Assembly (NCBI GenBank): GCA_019634575.1 | Contig: JAHCAY010000003.1 | Coordinates: 248,001-312,000, forward strand | From: Candidatus Didemnitutus sp. | Lineage (GTDB): Bacteria > Verrucomicrobiota > Verrucomicrobiia > Opitutales > Opitutaceae | Direction: 5' to 3' | Length of the DNA stretch: 64,000 nt | In this document: positions 52,707 through 61,773 of the stretch, piece by piece | Layout: each line of letters opens with the position of its first letter | Position numbering within the stretch: position 1 is the first letter of the stretch | Position numbers and translations under genes: made by a program | The notes under the pieces: generated by a model | The model's input: only the letters and a program-made list of their open reading frames with translations | Database searches by the model: none | What the model was told of the DNA's origin: nothing

Positions 52707-53012
52707 CTATTTTCCACCCGCCGTGAAAAGGCGATCGAGGCTCTGCGCCAGTGAAACGTCCCTATGCGTCACCCGGCAGCCGGCGTCGTGGGTCGTGAGC
52801 CGGATCTGGAGTTTCCGGCGGACCGCGGTCCACTCCGGGCGGTGATCGGCCGCGTCGGCGATCAGCGAGGCGCGGGTGACGAACGCGATGAAGTCGCGAA
52901 AATCGGGAAACTCGTGCTCGCGGATGAGCGCCCCGTCCACATGGCTCCAGTCCGGCAGACCAGCCAGCGCCGTGATCAGTTCCAGCGGGGTGAGCGGGGG
53001 CGGCTTGCTCAT
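52707..53012 (-). CDS. pterin-4a-carbinolamine dehydratase family protein
   Basis: 101 aa from ATG 53012. The DCoH/PhhB pattern is clear: DFIAFVTRASLIADAADHRP, then EW, then RRKLQIRLTTHDAGCRVTHR with DVSLAQSLDRL. It dehydrates 4a-hydroxytetrahydropterin, or acts as a structural pterin-binding protein. The start overlaps the small membrane-protein stop by 4 bases. It lies in the defence island without an aromatic hydroxylase nearby, so its link to the neighbours is unclear. Confidence 0.85.
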   Translation of the reverse strand: MSKPPPLTPLELITALAGLPDWSHVDGALIREHEFPDFRDFIAFVTRASLIADAADHRPEWTAVRRKLQIRLTTHDAGCRVTHRDVSLAQSLDRLFTAGGK

Positions 53013-53164
53013 TCTCCGGGGCTCCCCCGCGCCAAGCCGTACATCATCCAAATGACGGCGCCAACGGCGCCGAAAATGAGCGCACAAAGAAGGATGCCCT
53101 CGAAGAATCGCCAGGCGATGACGAGGCGCTCGCGGAGAGGGAGCGGCGGGATGAGATCGGGCAT
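53009..53164 (-). CDS. tiny membrane protein upstream of the pterin dehydratase
   Basis: 51 aa from ATG 53164 (MPDLIPPLPLRERLVIAWRF), with one membrane helix (FFEGILLCALIFGAVGAVIW). Its stop overlaps the dehydratase ATG by 4 bases, which supports it being real despite its size. No family was recognised. Confidence 0.48.
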   Translation of the reverse strand: MPDLIPPLPLRERLVIAWRFFEGILLCALIFGAVGAVIWMMYGLARGSPGE

Positions 53165-53412
53165 CGGATACACAACGTGGCGGCGTATGGAAACCCACCC
53201 GGATATGACGCGGCCCGAAGGAGACCTTCGGGGCGACGGGAAACGAACATCCGGGGTTCCCCGCGAGCTTCGCTTGGCTCCGGTTTTGAGTTGCCGCCGA
53301 AACCGCAACCTGTGGAATTTCTGGGCCGCCCCAGGGCCATGGGACGGCGCCCCAAAAACAGCAGCGCTCATCCTCCGGCGTCCGCATGCACGCGCCGCGC
53401 CGGCAACACACC

Positions 53413-54321
53413 ATGATCCGACTCCACCAAATGGCCCGCCTTGGCGCCTCGGCCCCCCTCTCTACGCTGGAATCACTCGAGGCGCGGAGGGAGCATGACG
53501 CCGGGCATTTCGAGGGCAGAAATGGATACGACAGCTCCTTCCTCGATTCATTTCCGATCGCCCTGCCCGGCTCCGCGAACGAGAGCGACTGGGTCGCGGG
53601 GCGCGATGGCAAGCCGGCTGTCCTCGACTACCGGAACTTCTCCCTCGTGATGTCCCGCTCAAGAAGACTGGCCGTGTTCACGGCCTGCAACATCGACGGC
53701 CATGGGTCCGAGAAGAACAAGATCAAACGCGGGCGCGATGCCTGGTACTACGACCTCCGCATCGATCGGAAGCACCAGATCGGCGAGGAGCTGTACGAGG
53801 GCAACGATCTCGACCGCGGGCACCTGGTCCGGAGGGAGGATCCGGTCTGGGGCGAGCACGCCGCCGAGGCGAACGACGACACCTTCCACTTCACCAACTG
53901 CTCCCCGCAGTACAACCTCGTCAACCAGCAGATCTGGCTCGGCCTCGAGAACTACATCCTGAGGAACGCGCGCCTGCACCGGCTCCAGGCGACCGTCTTC
54001 ACCGGCCCCGTGTTCCGCGACACGGATCCGGTGTATCGCGGCGTGATGATCCCGCGGGAGTTCTGGAAGGTCGTGGCGATAGTCACGGACGGGCGTCCGT
54101 CGGCCACCGCCTATCTCGTCAGCCAGGAGAAGTACCTCGACGCCTTGGAATTCGCGTTCGGCCGGTACAAGACATTCCAGGTCGGGATCCGCGAAATCGA
54201 GCGGCTGACCGGCCTGCGGTTCGATCAGCTGGCGGAACACGACGGCTTCTCCGGCGAGGAGGCGGCCACCGGCGCACCGGTGCGGACGGAGCTGACCTCG
54301 TTCGAGGCGATCCGCGTGTGA
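53413..54321 (+). CDS. EndoG/NUC1-type non-specific DNA/RNA endonuclease
   Basis: 302 aa from ATG 53413 (ATG 53386 also open). beta-beta-alpha-metal nuclease: NFSLVMSRSRRLAVFTACNI, then the catalytic DLDRGHLVRREDPVWG (the DRGH His as general base), then FTNCSPQYNLVNQQIWLGLE with the metal-binding Asn, and ATVFTGPVFRD. There is no signal peptide, so the enzyme stays in the cytoplasm and would be toxic unless controlled. It leads a four-gene operon with EAD1-trypsin (30-base gap), an ATPase and a STAND protein, which suggests it is the killing effector. Confidence 0.9.
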   Translation: MIRLHQMARLGASAPLSTLESLEARREHDAGHFEGRNGYDSSFLDSFPIALPGSANESDWVAGRDGKPAVLDYRNFSLVMSRSRRLAVFTACNIDGHGSEKNKIKRGRDAWYYDLRIDRKHQIGEELYEGNDLDRGHLVRREDPVWGEHAAEANDDTFHFTNCSPQYNLVNQQIWLGLENYILRNARLHRLQATVFTGPVFRDTDPVYRGVMIPREFWKVVAIVTDGRPSATAYLVSQEKYLDALEFAFGRYKTFQVGIREIERLTGLRFDQLAEHDGFSGEEAATGAPVRTELTSFEAIRV

Positions 54322-54351
54322 GGCGACCCGCCGGCGATCCACCGATTCCCC

Positions 54352-55410
54352 ATGGCAAGACTGAACCTTAACGGCGCCCAACGACTGAAGCTGCGGCAGG
54401 CCTTGGAGACGGCCTTCACCCAGCAGGACCTAGAGCTCATGCTCGTCGAGCTGTTGGACCGCCGTCTCGCCAACTTGGTGGGCCTGCCCAACCGTTACGA
54501 CTTGATCGTGGCGGGCGTCATTGACGCCGCGGAGCGTCAGGGTTGGACGACCGGGCTCATCCTCGGCGCAGTCGCCTCGCGAACCAACGACCCTGACCTC
54601 GCGCGGCTCGCCCGCGAGTGGGGGCTGTCCAGCGCTCCGGCCGGGCTCGCCGCGTCGGACGGCGCGCCGCTGGAGCGCATCATCTCGCAGGCGAATTGTT
54701 TCCAGGATGTGGACACTTTCATCGCCAAACTGACGGGGCTGGAGGCGCTGATGTGCCGGGTGGAGATCCGGGGGCAAGGTGTGGGAACCGGATTCCTCGT
54801 CGGACCCGACCGAATGCTCACCAACTACCATGTCGTCGAGCCATTGCTGAAAGGGGAGATCGCGGCCGGGGATGTCGTCTGTCGCTTCGACTACCGAGCT
54901 TTCGCCGGCCAGTTGGACGTGAGGAAGGGGCGTGAAGTCAGCCTGGCATCCTCGCACGCGATCTCGTCCAGTCCGTATGCGGCCGGCGACATCGACCCGG
55001 ACAAACCGGCGGCGACGGACTCCGAGCTGGATTACGCTATCATGACCCTGACCGAACCCGTCGGGCGCGAGCGCCCAGGCGGTGTGTCGTTCGGCGCAGC
55101 CCGGGGCCACGTCGATCTTAATGCCGCCCGCCCGGTAGCGCCAGGCGAGTACCTTTACGTGCTCCAGCATCCCACCGCGCAACCGCTCAAGCTCGCCGTG
55201 GGACAGGTGGTGGATTCGCCGGTCGCGACCCGCGTGCGGCACACCGCGAACACCGAGCCGGGTTCATCCGGTTCGATCTGTTGCAACGGAGCACTGGACC
55301 CGGTCGCGCTCCACCACGCCGGAAATCCGGAATTCACGCGCGAGGGTGTGGCACGCTACAACCAAGCGATCCCCTTGGAACTCATCGCGAGACATCTCCG
55401 CACCAAGTGA
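54352..55410 (+). CDS. EAD1 domain fused to trypsin-like serine protease
   Basis: 352 aa. Residues 5-92 match effector-associated domain 1 (EAD1): LNGAQRLKLRQALETAFTQQ, DRRLANLVGLPNRYDLIVAG, WTTGLILGAVASRTNDPDLA. Residues 125-345 are a trypsin-like protease with triad His160 (LTNYHVVE), Asp227 (SELDYAIM) and Ser306 (EPGSSGS). In described conflict systems EADs bring effectors to STAND-type sensors by like-with-like contacts; the protease may process or activate a partner such as the nuclease encoded upstream. 2 bases separate it from the ATPase gene. Confidence 0.9.
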   Translation: MARLNLNGAQRLKLRQALETAFTQQDLELMLVELLDRRLANLVGLPNRYDLIVAGVIDAAERQGWTTGLILGAVASRTNDPDLARLAREWGLSSAPAGLAASDGAPLERIISQANCFQDVDTFIAKLTGLEALMCRVEIRGQGVGTGFLVGPDRMLTNYHVVEPLLKGEIAAGDVVCRFDYRAFAGQLDVRKGREVSLASSHAISSSPYAAGDIDPDKPAATDSELDYAIMTLTEPVGRERPGGVSFGAARGHVDLNAARPVAPGEYLYVLQHPTAQPLKLAVGQVVDSPVATRVRHTANTEPGSSGSICCNGALDPVALHHAGNPEFTREGVARYNQAIPLELIARHLRTK

Positions 55411-55412
55411 GC

Positions 55413-56468
55413 ATGGATCCGATAAGCTTGGGCGAACTGCTGGACGGCTGCGCGCCGCATCTGGATCACGGCGACCTTGAGGTCACGCTCCGCACGATCC
55501 GGCGCGAGCTTCCTCCGGGGGCGCCACCCGAAATGCGCGCTAAGCTGGAGATGCTGTTCCGCCAGGCCGATCAGGGCCGATGGATCACGGATCTCCTCGA
55601 CGCAATCGTCGCGATTCCCCATCTTGCCCCGGAGGTTACGCAATGCTGCACCGGGGTTCGCATGCGGCTGGTCATGCAAGCGCAGATCGCCGGTTACCAA
55701 GCAAGGACGCCTTGGAAGGCGCTGGTGACGCGCCAGCGCGCGTTTGTGGACCGCGACAAGCTCCGAACCTTGGCGTGGCACTATCTGGGCGGTCAGAACA
55801 CGCCGCCCATCCTCCTGGTCGTGACGGACGGCGCGATCGGGAAATCCCACGTCTGGAACCTGCTCGGCCACTTGGGCGACATACTCCCGAACATGCTGTG
55901 CGAACTGCTGGATTTCCGGCGATTCGGTCAGCCTTCGATCGGCCCGCGGCATGTCTTCGAAACCATCGTGCAGCGACTCAACCTGAACGTGACCCCAAGC
56001 GTCGACTCCCTCGCCCAAGAGACGAGAGTCGTGCGGAAGCTGGTGGACGCGTTGATCGGCGGATTCCGCCGGCAGCCACACGATCGGCATTTCTGTCTGG
56101 TGTTCGACAATCTCAATTATCCGACCCTCGAGCCGGAGGTGTTCGAGCTCATTGTGGAGCTTGCGCATGCCGTGCAAAGCGGAAGCATCCAACGGGTCAG
56201 GCTTGCGCTGATCGGCTTCGACCGGGATTTGCCGCCGGAATGCGAGATCTGCACGGTGACCCACACACTCGACCAGATCACGACCGAGCATGTGCGCACC
56301 TACCTGCGGGATATCTTCGCGGCGGCCGGGAGGAGTCTCGGCCCCCCCGAGTTGGATCAGCTCTTGAACGAGGCAATGCAGGGCCTCGCGACCCCGTTCG
56401 ACGCAAAGTCGCTCCGGGAGCTTGAGCGCCGGTTGCTGAAACTATGGAGGTCGATGCACGCGCTATGA
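55413..56468 (+). CDS. P-loop ATPase with N-terminal helical (EAD-like) domain
   Basis: 351 aa from ATG 55413. The first 75 residues (LGELLDGCAPHLDHGDLEVT, MLFRQADQGRWITDLLDAIV) form a compact helical domain like other effector-associated domains. An ATPase core follows, with a degenerate Walker A (TDGAIGKSHVW at about 138, lacking the first Gly) and Walker B FCLVFDNL at about 230. No long repeat region. It overlaps the STAND gene by 4 bases. It could couple the EAD1-protease to the STAND sensor; function is inferred from the operon. Confidence 0.7.
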   Translation: MDPISLGELLDGCAPHLDHGDLEVTLRTIRRELPPGAPPEMRAKLEMLFRQADQGRWITDLLDAIVAIPHLAPEVTQCCTGVRMRLVMQAQIAGYQARTPWKALVTRQRAFVDRDKLRTLAWHYLGGQNTPPILLVVTDGAIGKSHVWNLLGHLGDILPNMLCELLDFRRFGQPSIGPRHVFETIVQRLNLNVTPSVDSLAQETRVVRKLVDALIGGFRRQPHDRHFCLVFDNLNYPTLEPEVFELIVELAHAVQSGSIQRVRLALIGFDRDLPPECEICTVTHTLDQITTEHVRTYLRDIFAAAGRSLGPPELDQLLNEAMQGLATPFDAKSLRELERRLLKLWRSMHAL

Positions 56469-59353
56469 CGAAGCATCACGAACTCCGGCCCGTCGATCCC
56501 GCGACCTTCGCCGCGTGGTTGCGTGGCGTCGGACTCCGGGACGATGTCGACCTCCGCGAGGCGCTGCGGCATGCGGCGGTGCTCGCCGAATTCGACCTTG
56601 AGGATCCGTTTGTCCAGGCGCTCGCTCCCACTCCGGAGCAACGCGAAGCTCTGCGGGCGCGCTGCGAGCCGGTCGAGGCGGAAGACGGTTCGAACCTCTG
56701 GCGGCTCCGTCCGGCGGAACGACAGGCGGCCCTCAGGACGTTGGGGCCCCGGGATCTCGTGAGGCTTCTCTCGATGCGGTTCCCGGACCGGGAATCCGAG
56801 CGCCAACGGCTGCTCGACCGGATTCTTGTCGGCGGCGAGCCGGACTACTCGCGCAACGACCCGGTGCAGATCGGCATGCTGGTCGAAGTGTGCGGATGGC
56901 TCGGGGAAGCCTGGCACACCCCGTCGATGGCAACCTTGAAACGGGACCTTGCCCGCGCACGGATCATCGCGCCGTTTCATCGCCTGGCCGGCGACCACTT
57001 CGTCGGGCGCAAACAGGAACTCGACAAACTTGCGGACCACGTGGGGGCGTTGCCTCCGAGCGGCTGGGGTTCGCGCGCCCGACGCGCATCGGACAGCCTG
57101 TTCGACACGTTCCGGCCTCGGCCGCCGCTGATGCTCCACGGGCCGGGCGGCGTGGGAAAGTCGTCGCTGCTGGCGAGATTCATCCTGGATCACATGGGCA
57201 CGGGGGAGCGCGAGGAGACGCCGTTGCCCTTCGTTTATCTCGATTTCGATCGACGAACCATCGACCCGCTCCGCCCCGCCACTCTCCTGGCGGAAGCCGC
57301 GGCGCAGCTGCTGACGCAATTCCCCGAACGCATGCCGATGCAGGAGAAGCTCTGGTCCAAGCACCTCCTCGCCTCATCGGAAGCCTTCTCGGACTCCGAC
57401 GCATCATACAGCGAGCGGACGTACTATCTCGATCGGCTGGTGATCGAACGGTTCGCGGAACAGTTGGAGGATGCCTTCCGGGGCTCGCCCCAACCGATCC
57501 TCTGGGTCCTCGACACATTCGAGGAGGTCCAAGCGAAGGGCGAAGCCGCCGTCGAGGGCATCTGGCAGTTCATCCGGGCGATTTCGGCGGAGACGAAACG
57601 GGTCCGTTTTGTGATCTCGGGCAGGGCGCCGGCCGCCGGACGGCTCACGACACTGGAACCGAGGAAAATGGAGCTCGGGGAGTTCGACCGGGAAGCCGCC
57701 GCGATGCTCCTGCAAAGGATGGTCGAGGGAAGCGTCGCCGACGGGGGACGGGACGATGCGTGGCGGATCGCAGGCTTGGTGGGCGGGAGCCCGCTCGCGC
57801 TGCGCATGGCCGCCCGTCTCATCCGCGACGAGGGATGGAGCTCCCTGGATGAATTCCGGACCGGGTCGTTCGGTTTCCTCCGGCTGCAGTCGGAGAAAAT
57901 CCAGGCTCAACTTTTCCACCGCATCCTCGAGCATCTCCCCAAGGAATCCCTGCGGCGGCTCGCCTTTCCCGGCTTGCTGGTGCGTCGCATAACTCCGGAG
58001 GTGATCACGGAGGTGCTCGCCGGACCTTGCGGGCTGATGATCAGCCGTCCCAACGGCGCGCGCAGGCTGTTCGCCGAACTGGGTCGGCGCCTTGACCTGG
58101 TGATGGTGAACGAAAGTGACGGTTCACTCAGCCATCGCCCGGATGTGCGCAGGCTGATGATGCCCGCGATCGCGGAAAGTGACCCCCGCTTGGTGCGCCG
58201 GATCCATGAGCGCGCCGTCCGATACTACTCCGAGAGAACCGGCGTGACGGCCCGGGCGGAGGAAATTTATCACCGGCTGCAGTTGGGCGAAAGCTCCGCG
58301 ATCCTTGATCGCCGATGGAGGCCGAACGTGGGGCCATTGCTGACCGGAAGCTTGGAGGAGTTGCCCCCGGCGGGGCAGGTCTACCTGGCACGCAAGCTCG
58401 ATCTGCCGCTTTCACCCGAGCTCCACGAGGCCGCCACGTTCGAGGATGCCGAGCAGGAGGTGCTACGGCAGTCGCGCTTGCTCATGCGTCGCGCGGACCT
58501 CTCCGCGGCCTTGTCGTTGATCGAAAGCTTCAATCTGCGACATCGCTCACGATCGGGTGAGCTCCGCCTCATGGAGGCGGAGGCGCTGCGCATGGCCGGA
58601 CGACTGGAGGATGCCGGCGAGGTCGCGACGAAAGCCCTCTCGGAGATCGGGCGGGACGGAACACCCAAGGGATTGTCGGTCGCGACGGACCTAATGCTCC
58701 TGCTCGCCGGCTTGGCGGAACAGAAGGGAGAACTGCGAACTGCGGCGGAACACGCCGGCGCTGCGGTCGCCGTCGCCGCGAGCACAGGCAACCAACTCCA
58801 GCTGCTGCGCGCCCGCGTGATGCGCGCCAGACTCACCGAAGAAGGTCCGTCGGAGATTCGTCTCCAAGCCTTGGCCGAGGTGGAAAAGTCTATCACGCCG
58901 GATTTCCTGAGACTGGCGAGGACCCGTCCGGCTCTCCTCCGCGAGATGGCCGCGTTGGTCGGCGCCCGGCACCCTCGCGTCCTGTCGTGCGCCATCGACC
59001 GGCTCGAGCCCGATCTGGTGGGACGAAATCTCAAAGCCACCGCCGAACTCCTTGCGACGTGGCACCGCCGGCTCCCCCCAGCCCTCCGACGGCGCATCAG
59101 CACCGAGCAGGAGACACCACGATCGGATGAGCCCGGACCGTGGCGCGATTGGCTGGAACGGCAGGAAAGAAACCGGCTGGGCAAGCGGCTGCTGTCGCTC
59201 TGGCGGGAGGCCCCGTTGTCGCCGGAGGAACGCGAAGCGCTCGCGAATCTGTTCCGCGGCAGAATGCGGACAATCCGCAGCACCCACGACCGCTTGCTCA
59301 GCGACAGACCGTTCCGTCTGCGCGGGGAGCCGGATGACTCGCCGCTCGCCTAG
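56465..59353 (+). CDS. STAND NTPase with TPR-like C-terminus
   Basis: 962 aa from ATG 56465, overlapping the ATPase stop by 4 bases. An N-terminal region of about 185 aa is followed by FVGRKQELDKLADHV, Walker A LMLHGPGGVGKSSLL at about 221-235, Walker B ILWVLDTFEEVQ at about 345-356, GxP/winged-helix region (GSPLALRMAARLI, GLLVRRITPEVITEVLAG), and helical repeats (LRLMEAEALRMAGRLEDAGE, LMLLLAGLAEQKGELRTAAE). STAND proteins oligomerise on ligand binding and switch on partners. Here it should be the sensor of the nuclease/EAD1-protease operon. Confidence 0.88.
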   Translation: MTKHHELRPVDPATFAAWLRGVGLRDDVDLREALRHAAVLAEFDLEDPFVQALAPTPEQREALRARCEPVEAEDGSNLWRLRPAERQAALRTLGPRDLVRLLSMRFPDRESERQRLLDRILVGGEPDYSRNDPVQIGMLVEVCGWLGEAWHTPSMATLKRDLARARIIAPFHRLAGDHFVGRKQELDKLADHVGALPPSGWGSRARRASDSLFDTFRPRPPLMLHGPGGVGKSSLLARFILDHMGTGEREETPLPFVYLDFDRRTIDPLRPATLLAEAAAQLLTQFPERMPMQEKLWSKHLLASSEAFSDSDASYSERTYYLDRLVIERFAEQLEDAFRGSPQPILWVLDTFEEVQAKGEAAVEGIWQFIRAISAETKRVRFVISGRAPAAGRLTTLEPRKMELGEFDREAAAMLLQRMVEGSVADGGRDDAWRIAGLVGGSPLALRMAARLIRDEGWSSLDEFRTGSFGFLRLQSEKIQAQLFHRILEHLPKESLRRLAFPGLLVRRITPEVITEVLAGPCGLMISRPNGARRLFAELGRRLDLVMVNESDGSLSHRPDVRRLMMPAIAESDPRLVRRIHERAVRYYSERTGVTARAEEIYHRLQLGESSAILDRRWRPNVGPLLTGSLEELPPAGQVYLARKLDLPLSPELHEAATFEDAEQEVLRQSRLLMRRADLSAALSLIESFNLRHRSRSGELRLMEAEALRMAGRLEDAGEVATKALSEIGRDGTPKGLSVATDLMLLLAGLAEQKGELRTAAEHAGAAVAVAASTGNQLQLLRARVMRARLTEEGPSEIRLQALAEVEKSITPDFLRLARTRPALLREMAALVGARHPRVLSCAIDRLEPDLVGRNLKATAELLATWHRRLPPALRRRISTEQETPRSDEPGPWRDWLERQERNRLGKRLLSLWREAPLSPEEREALANLFRGRMRTIRSTHDRLLSDRPFRLRGEPDDSPLA

Positions 59354-59420
59354 AGTCGGCGCCCCGGCACGAAGTTCGTTCTTGTGCTTTCCTCCCTGAC
59401 CCGGGAAAGCATTCACGCAC

Positions 59421-60557
59421 ATGAGAATCGCGGGACTGTTCGCAGGCATCGGCGGCATCGAGCTCGGCCTCCAGGAGGCCGGACACGAGGGACGCCTGCT
59501 TTGCGAGATCGACGCCGGCGCGAGCAAGGTCCTGGCTGAAAGATTCAAGGACACGGAGATCGTGGCGGACGTGCGGAAGTTGCGCTCCCTTCCGAAGGAG
59601 GTCGACCTGCTCGCCGGCGGCTTCCCGTGCCAGGATCTGTCACAGGCGGGCGGGACGGCCGGCATCAGCGGCCGCAATTCCGGCCTGGTGACCGAGATCT
59701 TCCGGCTGATCAAGCGGCGCCGACCGGCATGGCTCTTCTTGGAGAATGTGTCCTTCATGCTCCAGCTCGCGCGGGGCAACGCGATGGATTTCGTGGCATC
59801 GTCCTTGGAGGACCTCGGCTACCGCTGGGCCTACCGCGTCGTGGACTCGCGCGCGTTCGGGGTGCCGCAACGGCGCAAGCGGGTTTTCATCATCGCGTCG
59901 CTGAAAGAGGATCCGCGATCCGTGCTGTTCGCCGACGAGGCCGGTGATCCCGCCGAGATGGACCACGCCGGCCTGGCGTGCGGTTTCTACTGGACCGAGG
60001 GGACGAGAGGACTCGGGTGGGCGGTCGACAGCATACCCACGCTCAAGGGCGGATCGACGGTCGGCATCCCCTCGCCTCCGGCGATCTGGTGCCCCGATGG
60101 TCGCTTCATCACGCCGGACATCCGCGATGCGGAGCGACTGCAGGGCTTCCCGGTCGACTGGACCCTTCCCGCAGAGACCGTGACACGCGCATCGATGCGC
60201 TGGAAAATGGTCGGCAACGCCGTCACCGTCCCCGCCGCCGCGTGGGTCGGCAGCCGCTTGGCCAAACCCGGCAAGCCGGTGCTCGCCGCTTCAAGGCCGC
60301 TCAAGGCGGGAACCCCGTTCCCCACCGCGGCTTGGTTCGATGGCAAGCAGAGGCACGCCATCGAGATCTCGCAATGGCCGCTGGCGAATCGCTGGCCCTC
60401 GTTGCTCTCCTTCCTGAAATTCCCCGGCAAGCCCCTGTCACGGAAAGCCGCCGAGGGATTCCTCCGACGCCTCACCGCCAGCTCGCTGGATTACCCGCCG
60501 CGATTCGCCGCCGACCTGGCCCGGCACATCGAGCGGCACGGCGACAAAGCTGCCTGA
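59421..60557 (+). CDS. DNA (cytosine-5-)-methyltransferase 1
   Basis: 378 aa. C5-methylase motifs: I LFAGIGGIELGLQEAG (AdoMet), IV GGFPCQDLSQAG with catalytic Cys at about 70, VI LFLENVSF, VIII RRKRVFIIAS, X MVGNAVTVPAA. A short target-recognition region and a C-terminal extension of about 100 aa follow. It protects host DNA in a type II restriction system; the candidate endonuclease gene begins 1 base later and Vsr is convergent. Confidence 0.94.
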   Translation: MRIAGLFAGIGGIELGLQEAGHEGRLLCEIDAGASKVLAERFKDTEIVADVRKLRSLPKEVDLLAGGFPCQDLSQAGGTAGISGRNSGLVTEIFRLIKRRRPAWLFLENVSFMLQLARGNAMDFVASSLEDLGYRWAYRVVDSRAFGVPQRRKRVFIIASLKEDPRSVLFADEAGDPAEMDHAGLACGFYWTEGTRGLGWAVDSIPTLKGGSTVGIPSPPAIWCPDGRFITPDIRDAERLQGFPVDWTLPAETVTRASMRWKMVGNAVTVPAAAWVGSRLAKPGKPVLAASRPLKAGTPFPTAAWFDGKQRHAIEISQWPLANRWPSLLSFLKFPGKPLSRKAAEGFLRRLTASSLDYPPRFAADLARHIERHGDKAA

Positions 60558-60558
60558 A

Positions 60559-61266
60559 ATGTCCATCCTGCACGAACTCGAAGCCTCCTCACCCCGGCCC
60601 GCGATCGATGCCTCGCGAGAGGAGAAGAAAAATTACGCCGAGCGGCTGTCGCGGCACCTTGCGCTCAAGTTCGCCAACGCGCTCCGCAGGGATTTCGAGG
60701 GCATCCTGCCCAACGCCGACGGAACCAGGCAGGAATCACAGGCCCGCACCGCCCGAGGCGTGAAGAAGCTCGACGTGAACTACAGCACGCCCGAGCTGGG
60801 GCTCGGTCTCGGGGTCAGCATCAAGACCATCAACTATGCCGACGCCACCACGGGGCGCTTCACCAAGAACTACTCGCGCGTCGAGAACGAGCTTCGGGCG
60901 GAGGCGGACGACTACCACCAGCGCCAACCGTACGCCGTCCTCACGGGGGTGATCTACCTGCCCCTGACCAGCTGCCACGACAGCCGCGACATTTCATCCT
61001 TCGGCAGCGCGGTCCGCTATTTTCGGCATCGGGCCAACCGACGCGAGCCCGATGATCCGACCGATCGGTTCGAGCGACTCTTCATCGGCGTCTACGATGA
61101 GCGAAGCGGCGACGATTGGTATCTCGACGTCCTCTCACCGCCCCCGCGACGCGGAGTGCCGGCGGCCGGATCCCTCCTGACGTTCGCGCGGCTGATCGAC
61201 GAGATCCGCGACACCTACGATTTGCGGAACAATCCGCCGTTCATCTGGGCCGACGAGCAGGCGTGA
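60559..61266 (+). CDS. candidate type II restriction endonuclease
   Basis: 235 aa with no close family recognised by eye. A PD-(D/E)xK-like site is suggested by LDVNYSTPELGLGLGVSIKT (residues 72-91), with Asp73, Glu80 and the pair Ile-Lys at 89-90, followed by strands (YAVLTGVIYLPLTS, FERLFIGVYDERSGDDWYLD). Position is the strongest argument: it lies between a cytosine methylase (1-base gap) and a convergent Vsr gene (26-base overlap). The cognate site cannot be predicted. Confidence 0.65.
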   Translation: MSILHELEASSPRPAIDASREEKKNYAERLSRHLALKFANALRRDFEGILPNADGTRQESQARTARGVKKLDVNYSTPELGLGLGVSIKTINYADATTGRFTKNYSRVENELRAEADDYHQRQPYAVLTGVIYLPLTSCHDSRDISSFGSAVRYFRHRANRREPDDPTDRFERLFIGVYDERSGDDWYLDVLSPPPRRGVPAAGSLLTFARLIDEIRDTYDLRNNPPFIWADEQA

Positions 61267-61687
61267 CCACCCTCGCGAGCCGGCGGGCCAGACGGCCACG
61301 GCCGGACTTCACGAGCTCATGTTCCCAGATCCGAACAACGCGCCAGCCGAGCATACGCAAAGAGCGATCAACCCTCCGATCGCGAAGACGGTTCTGCGTC
61401 ACCTTGCGCTCCCAGAACTCCGCGTTGCCGGAGGGACGGGTGTAGTGCCGAGGACAACCGTGCCAGAAACATCCGTCCACGAACAAGGCCACCCGCTGCG
61501 CCGGGAACACGAAATCAGGACGACCGGGCAGCTGGCTGCCACGACGCCAGCCCCTGACCCGCAGCTCGCGCATGATCGCGATCAGGCGAATCTCCGTCGA
61601 GCGGTTGCCTTTGCCGCGGATGCGCGACATGAGGGCGGACCGCGCCGCCACGTCCATGATGTCGGTGCGCTTACTGGCAGGTGTCAC
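61241..61687 (-). CDS. vsr: very short patch repair endonuclease (Vsr)
   Basis: 148 aa, normal length. Vsr signatures: MSRIRGKGNRSTEIRLIAIM, GRPDFVFPAQRVALFVDGCF with the catalytic Asp, FWHGCPRHY (zinc/His-Cys), and LGWRVVRIWEHEL. It nicks T:G mismatches made by deamination of 5-methylcytosine, offsetting the mutagenic effect of the neighbouring cytosine methylases. It is antisense to them and overlaps the endonuclease gene 3' end by 26 bases. Confidence 0.95.
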   Translation of the reverse strand: MTPASKRTDIMDVAARSALMSRIRGKGNRSTEIRLIAIMRELRVRGWRRGSQLPGRPDFVFPAQRVALFVDGCFWHGCPRHYTRPSGNAEFWERKVTQNRLRDRRVDRSLRMLGWRVVRIWEHELVKSGRGRLARRLARVVTPARRPR

Positions 61688-61773
61688 CGGGACGATGATG
61701 GCCGTCCGGCGAGCGGAAGCAAACCGGGACGCGCTTCGTCCTGGACATCTCGCACGCCGGCCGGCACCAGGAG

